Of a stretch of 64,000 bases of DNA, positions 39,883-45,700 are shown piece by piece. Position numbers and translations under genes: made by a program. Under the pieces are notes generated by a model, which saw nothing but the letters and a program-made list of their open reading frames with translations, did no database searches and was not told the DNA's origin. Within the stretch, counting starts at the first letter, position 1. The number at the start of each line of letters is the position of its first letter. Origin of the DNA: Nannobrachium achirus (lineage: Eukaryota; Chordata; Actinopteri; Myctophiformes; Myctophidae); assembly GCA_963921795.1 (NCBI GenBank), contig OY997642.1, forward strand, positions 37,242,340 through 37,306,339, in the 5' to 3' direction.

Positions 39883-42660
39883 CTGGACTAAGCCTTGTCA
39901 GTTTGGAAGTTACAGCATATTACACTGCTACTACAGTTTCAATCCATATTTTGCAAGTCATATTTCATGCATTGTATGCATACAGAATTATAAACGGTAA
40001 GGGTGTACCTGAAGTGCTGGCCAGGGACTGGATAGCCACATATTAAAATATTCCCAGCCAGTGGCCTTTTCCCTCCACTAAGTACAGTAAGTGTAAAAAG
40101 GCTTGAAATGTGAGCTTATCTCAGAATTCAGATTAATTTTCTTTTATCTTTTCATATTGCCTCTCACAACTGAAAAAGCAAAACATTTCCATGTGACTGG
40201 TCGTCCTGTTGATCCTTACATCCAATCCAAGTACAACTTTTTTGTCTGTCTGCTTCACTTTTGTCAATGGTGCATGTGCCATACTTGGTCACTGTACAGT
40301 TAAAAGACATGTGCTGTGCTTATCTAGTTCCTAGTTGTGCTGTACTTATTTAGTTCCTAGTTTTAGAGGCAGAGGAAGGCCCAAAAACTCATGGCGAAGA
40401 ACCACCAATAACAAACTGCAGACGATCAACATCACCTGGGGAGAAGCCAAGAGGAAAAGCCGAGATCGTGTCGCCTGGAGGCAAATCGTAGAAGCCCTAT
40501 GCTCCGTTCGGAGAGGATTAAGGCAAAGGCTGTGCTTATTTGGATAACGTATACTACAACAGAACGAGGACCAACATGTAAATGGGACAAATTTTTAACA
40601 TACATTTTAATTAAATTGTTAAATTGTGTTATTACAAAACATAAATATCAAACACATATCAGACACTCTACATTTCCCAAAAGGAAATGCATGTAATTAT
40701 ATCAGTCTGACCATGAAGATGGATAAAACATATCCCCACGATAGAATATTATGGCCAGAGGCAGGGCATATGAAAACAGAGCCAAGAATTTACCCCCATC
40801 CCTCCCCACCCCCCACGCCCCAGCAAATCTCACCCTGCAGACTCACCATGGAACACCATGATCTCTGTCCACTTGAACTACCGTGAAGACTGTACTAGAC
40901 AGCAATGAGCGTATTAGGTCACCCTGACTCTCACTGCTTGCAAATGAAGCAAAATACTATATAACACTGGATCATCCATGCATAGTTATGCTCATAATTG
41001 ATGTTCATAATGATTACACAGCAGGATTTACATGCATCAATGGCAAAAATCTATAAGACAGGCCTTCCACTATTACTGCCACAGGCAGCACATCTTGAGT
41101 GTAATTCTGAAGCAATGTTCAATGTGTTAAATTATGTGTTCATTAGTAAATCAGATAGATGTTAGAATGTTACTGAATTAATACACATTAATTTGTGAGT
41201 GCAGAAATATGACTAGAAAAGTGTGCTCCTCTGAGCACAAGTCCGGGTTGCCTATACTACCCAGGGCTTGCAATTTGATCAGAAATGAAGAGTGCTGTTA
41301 AGAAACATTGATGGCTTTGGGGCGCCCGCTGGCCTACTGGTCCAGGCGCAAACCACATAGGCATTGCCACATAGGCATTGATGCCTGGCGGCGTCGCCGG
41401 TTCGATTCACGATCCGGACGACCTTTGCCGCACGTCACTCCCCATCTCTCCCCCGATTTCCTGTCAGTTTGCTGTCCTACATTAAAGGCATAAAAGCCCC
41501 AAAACAAATCTAAAAAAGAAAACCTCACAGGCACCCTTACTTGTCAAACGGCTTATGCTCTGCACCAGAGCAGAGAGAGGAGAGCCTAGAAAGGGAGGGG
41601 AGGAGCAGAGGATCTTCTTGTCTGGTTTGGTTGGTCTCAGGACGTTGTGTAAACACGATCCAATAAAAAAATACTTACTCTGAAGCTAAAGAAATAACCG
41701 CACTAGCGGGATGTCAATTAACCGCAATAGTGGGATGACAATCCCCTGTTTTCATTATGAGAGGGCCCATGAAATCTAGCAACAGGGGCAGCTATGAAAA
41801 TAATCGACTAAAGCAGGTATGAAGGGGTATGATAAAAGGCAGATTTAACCCTATATGTGTTTTGGTCAGGATGCCTCCTTTAAGGTGCCCCCGTGTGTCG
41901 CTCTCCATTCCGACATGTCGCCACTCCGAAATTGACTTCTTATTGTCGGAGTGGCGACACTTCCATAGAGGTTACGTTTAGGGTAAGGGTTAGAGATAGG
42001 GTTAGTGTCGGAATGGAGACATGTCGGAAAGGAGACATGTCGGAGTGGCGGGGTGTAACCGGTGCCCCCATTCTTTACAGTGAGACATCATGCATGTATG
42101 TGCATAAGAAGAGACATGACAGTGCAAATAATTGCTGCCTACATATTGAAACAAAGTTATATAGGTACTCTTATAGTTTTTATAGCTTTTATATATTGCC
42201 TGATTTCTGGTCACTGAAATTACAGTACGTACGTATTGAATTCTAGAAGTCAGTATGTTTGGGTAAGGAAGAAATCTACGTTTGACACAGTTCATCTTTC
42301 CCTCTGAAAAACAAACTGCTTTTGCTCCCTGCAGTAGTACTGTACTTGATTCATAACTCTGATTTAAAATGAAGTGACAAGTTCTATTACCAACATGCAA
42401 TGGCTGCCAAAGCTCTGTTGCTCTTCCTAAACCTGCTACACAACTGCAGTTTCTTTACAGCCAAGACTTAATTGATGTTGTTAAAAGGAGTAATTGAATG
42501 TACTGTGTTAGACAGTACTTTTTTTTCCTTTTACTTTTGAGTTTATTGAAAATGTTCTTTACTATCTCAAATAATGAACAATACAGTGACAACATGTGTA
42601 GTAGGCCTACATGGTGCATTTTTTCTTTAATCAAGAGGATCACAGACACGCACGCACGCT

Positions 42661-42704
<44 letters not shown>

Positions 42705-42721
42705 CACACGCACACACGCAC

Positions 42722-42781
<60 letters not shown>

Positions 42782-45700
42782 CAAAGGTGAGTTGGTCTTA
42801 CAATGAAGAGTGGCTGACTCAGCTATTGGGCATAGAGATTTATTTTAAATAAGATACACTGTATGGCCTGATAATAGAAAACTCAACACTGTTTATATAT
42901 TGACACTGACAATATACGTCATCTACAGACCTGTGTTCATCTTGCTAGCCCAGAAGTTGCCATCTATCGAGTGACACAGCCCCAAGCACGGACAATGAAC
43001 GACCTTGTGACACATACAGCAGCTATGCTCCAACAGTGGGAAGTGCATCTTCTATAAACCATTGAACTGGATGAACACTCGCAAAAAAGGACACGGGGAG
43101 GTTTAAAAATGCATATCCCTCTTATCAAGGCACTCCACAGGCATTAATATTTATATGTTGAACGAAATGGAAGTGGCAATTTATAGCCCCACATACCTGA
43201 TGGGGACAGATCTGTGTGAAACCTTGAACTTTAAGTGACTGTCAAATAGGCCTATATGTCCCCAACATTAACCCCACTCACAATTTTACAGGGTTACTGA
43301 AACACTCATCAAGGTCAAACACCATACTTACATCTTTTAATGTACAACTACATGGGCTGTCGAATAATGGCCTGCCTTCAACAGTCCCTGTAATCATTGG
43401 GTTTGACCTACAACATTATAGAAAGAAACCTCCATATCTTCGTTGTCGGGTGAAAACCTTGTATGTCCAAAACCGTTTGTTTTGCATTTATCATTTAAAA
43501 AATGATTTAAACTAGTGAAAACAGACGATCTACAATGCTTGTAAGTCTGCTGTTTTCACTACTTGTGTGCGACGGCCTTGTATGATGAAGCAGGGCTTTA
43601 CTTTGCGAAAGCACGTACACATTTGAAACTTGGAGATACAAGGTTTCCACCTGACAACGGCGATATACTAGCTGCCATGAGGATTCTCACGGAGGTCATT
43701 TGAAAAGCAGTGCAATATATTATTGTTAGTCCCATTAAAGTCAAATGAGTCAGCGGCAAGAAAGAAGCAATATCAGTTCATCTTTTTACAAAATATGAAT
43801 TATTTCAGCCTCTCGGCTACACCGAAACTCCAGAGTTTAGGTGTAACATAAATTTGTAATGTAATAAAAGAACGTGAATAAATTAAAAAGCTTTCATATG
43901 GTGGGCGATATTCTTAGCCTAGAACTTTCACATTCACATTTCACATTGCCTTTTATTTACTTGTCGTGTTTGCATATATATAATATATAATATGTCTACT
44001 GTGAACCACAGTAAGACAAGGATAACCACATCATGTCACCTCACATGGCACACAACCCATTGTTCTAAAACCCTGCTGGGTTCAGTGAATTGATATCAAT
44101 TATGCATTTAGGACTATTATGAAGCTTATTCTATTATGTTAAATTTTAATCTGTTTCACACTTTGCTCAACGTGTTGTGCACCTACAGTACACTAGCTCA
44201 ATTCAGTTGGTTAATGCAACTATAACTTCTGTTGTATTCATAAGATTGTATATGTATTATGTGTACTTGGATGTGCATTGAAAGACCTTCATGTTCAGCA
44301 CAGTGGAATTCTTGGGCAAATGGAAATCAATAAATAACTCTGACAGTGATGGGTCCTTTGTAATGTAACCTTTGAAACCACTCACCGAGACGATGAACTG
44401 TACTGTAGCATTTGATCAAAGTTAAATCATGCACAAATTAAGAATTGCTTACTATAACCCTATAACCTTAACCAATAACATTGATAATAGTACTTTAAAA
44501 CAGATGAGGTCTATTACGACCACAGTCCACAGCTCAAAGACGTTTATAGTATTTGCCATAGCTTATAGTTATATGGCATTAGAAATCCATTTGCATGTTT
44601 TTTAGAGAAGCATATGCTGTTGAAGTTGAACCTGAGAATTTGTAGCACTCCCATTAACTTCCACCAAGACCAAAATGACTGTTATGGTCCATGATCATAC
44701 ACAGCTATGACAATCATAAATAGCATAGATAAGCAAAATGATGCATTGACAACATCATTATTCCTTGTTTTCTTTCTTAACAAAAAACCTACAGTGAACT
44801 GCAGTGCAAACCAAGATAATGTTGTTTATAAGGAATGTTTGAACTTACTCATGCATGATCTGTTTTCAATATTTAGCTTTCCTTTTATTTGACCCGGCAT
44901 TTATTTTCCTCTTGCTTTGTCTGAGTAATCAGTGCAAGTTTAAAGTCCAAGTCCTGCTCTTGGATATGAATTAGTTTTCGCCTAAAACTCCTGGCACATT
45001 TTATATCCCACACAATATGTAATCTAATTCAGTTATATCTGACTCAGTTGTGCTTTTGGCAGCATGTTCTGACAGAATTATCCAGTCAAAGTAATCTCAC
45101 CTGCAGTGCATACTGTATATCCAGCAATGCATGCAGAAAATCTGGGGAAGCAATGGAACAGGTGCTGTCATGGTAAACAGACATTCCAGGCCAACACACT
45201 AGCTAACTACACACAACACAGCATGTCAGAAATGATTTATACATGCAAGAGCAAGAGCCATAACGACATGATGGAGACATTTAAAGTGCAGTGCACACAA
45301 ACCCAGCAACGCATGCAGTGTGGTGGCGGGATGCTGAATGAATGAACTACCCCCTCTAAGACATTAACATAATTTAACAACATTATTAAGTATTAAGTAG
45401 GCTATAACCGTAATCCAGGCCCTATAGTGACAGAATGAACTGCCTCGCATAGGATAATTTATTGCAGCCTAGGACATCACCAAGCTGTGCCATGATTTAA
45501 TATGTAGCCTAATAGACTACCAGTAAGACTCCCTAATCGGGAGATAAGCGACCGTAGGTGGCTTAACTCCACAAATAGGGCAAAAATGTGTTTTTCCAAA
45601 ATCTTCCTGATCCATGTTGATGACATGAGTGTAGACATGCTGTGTAGTGATATTCGTGATTTTAGGGCAAAAACTGTAGGAGCAGTGCAGTAAAAATCGG

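Noticed and set aside
39245..40085. CRISPR-like direct repeats
   Set aside because: Units are long, separated by CA tracts, in a vertebrate intron; no spacer-repeat architecture.
41940..42010. Interstitial telomere
   Set aside because: TTAGGG-like run is short, imperfect and part of a dispersed hairpin element with a second copy at 51.9 kb.
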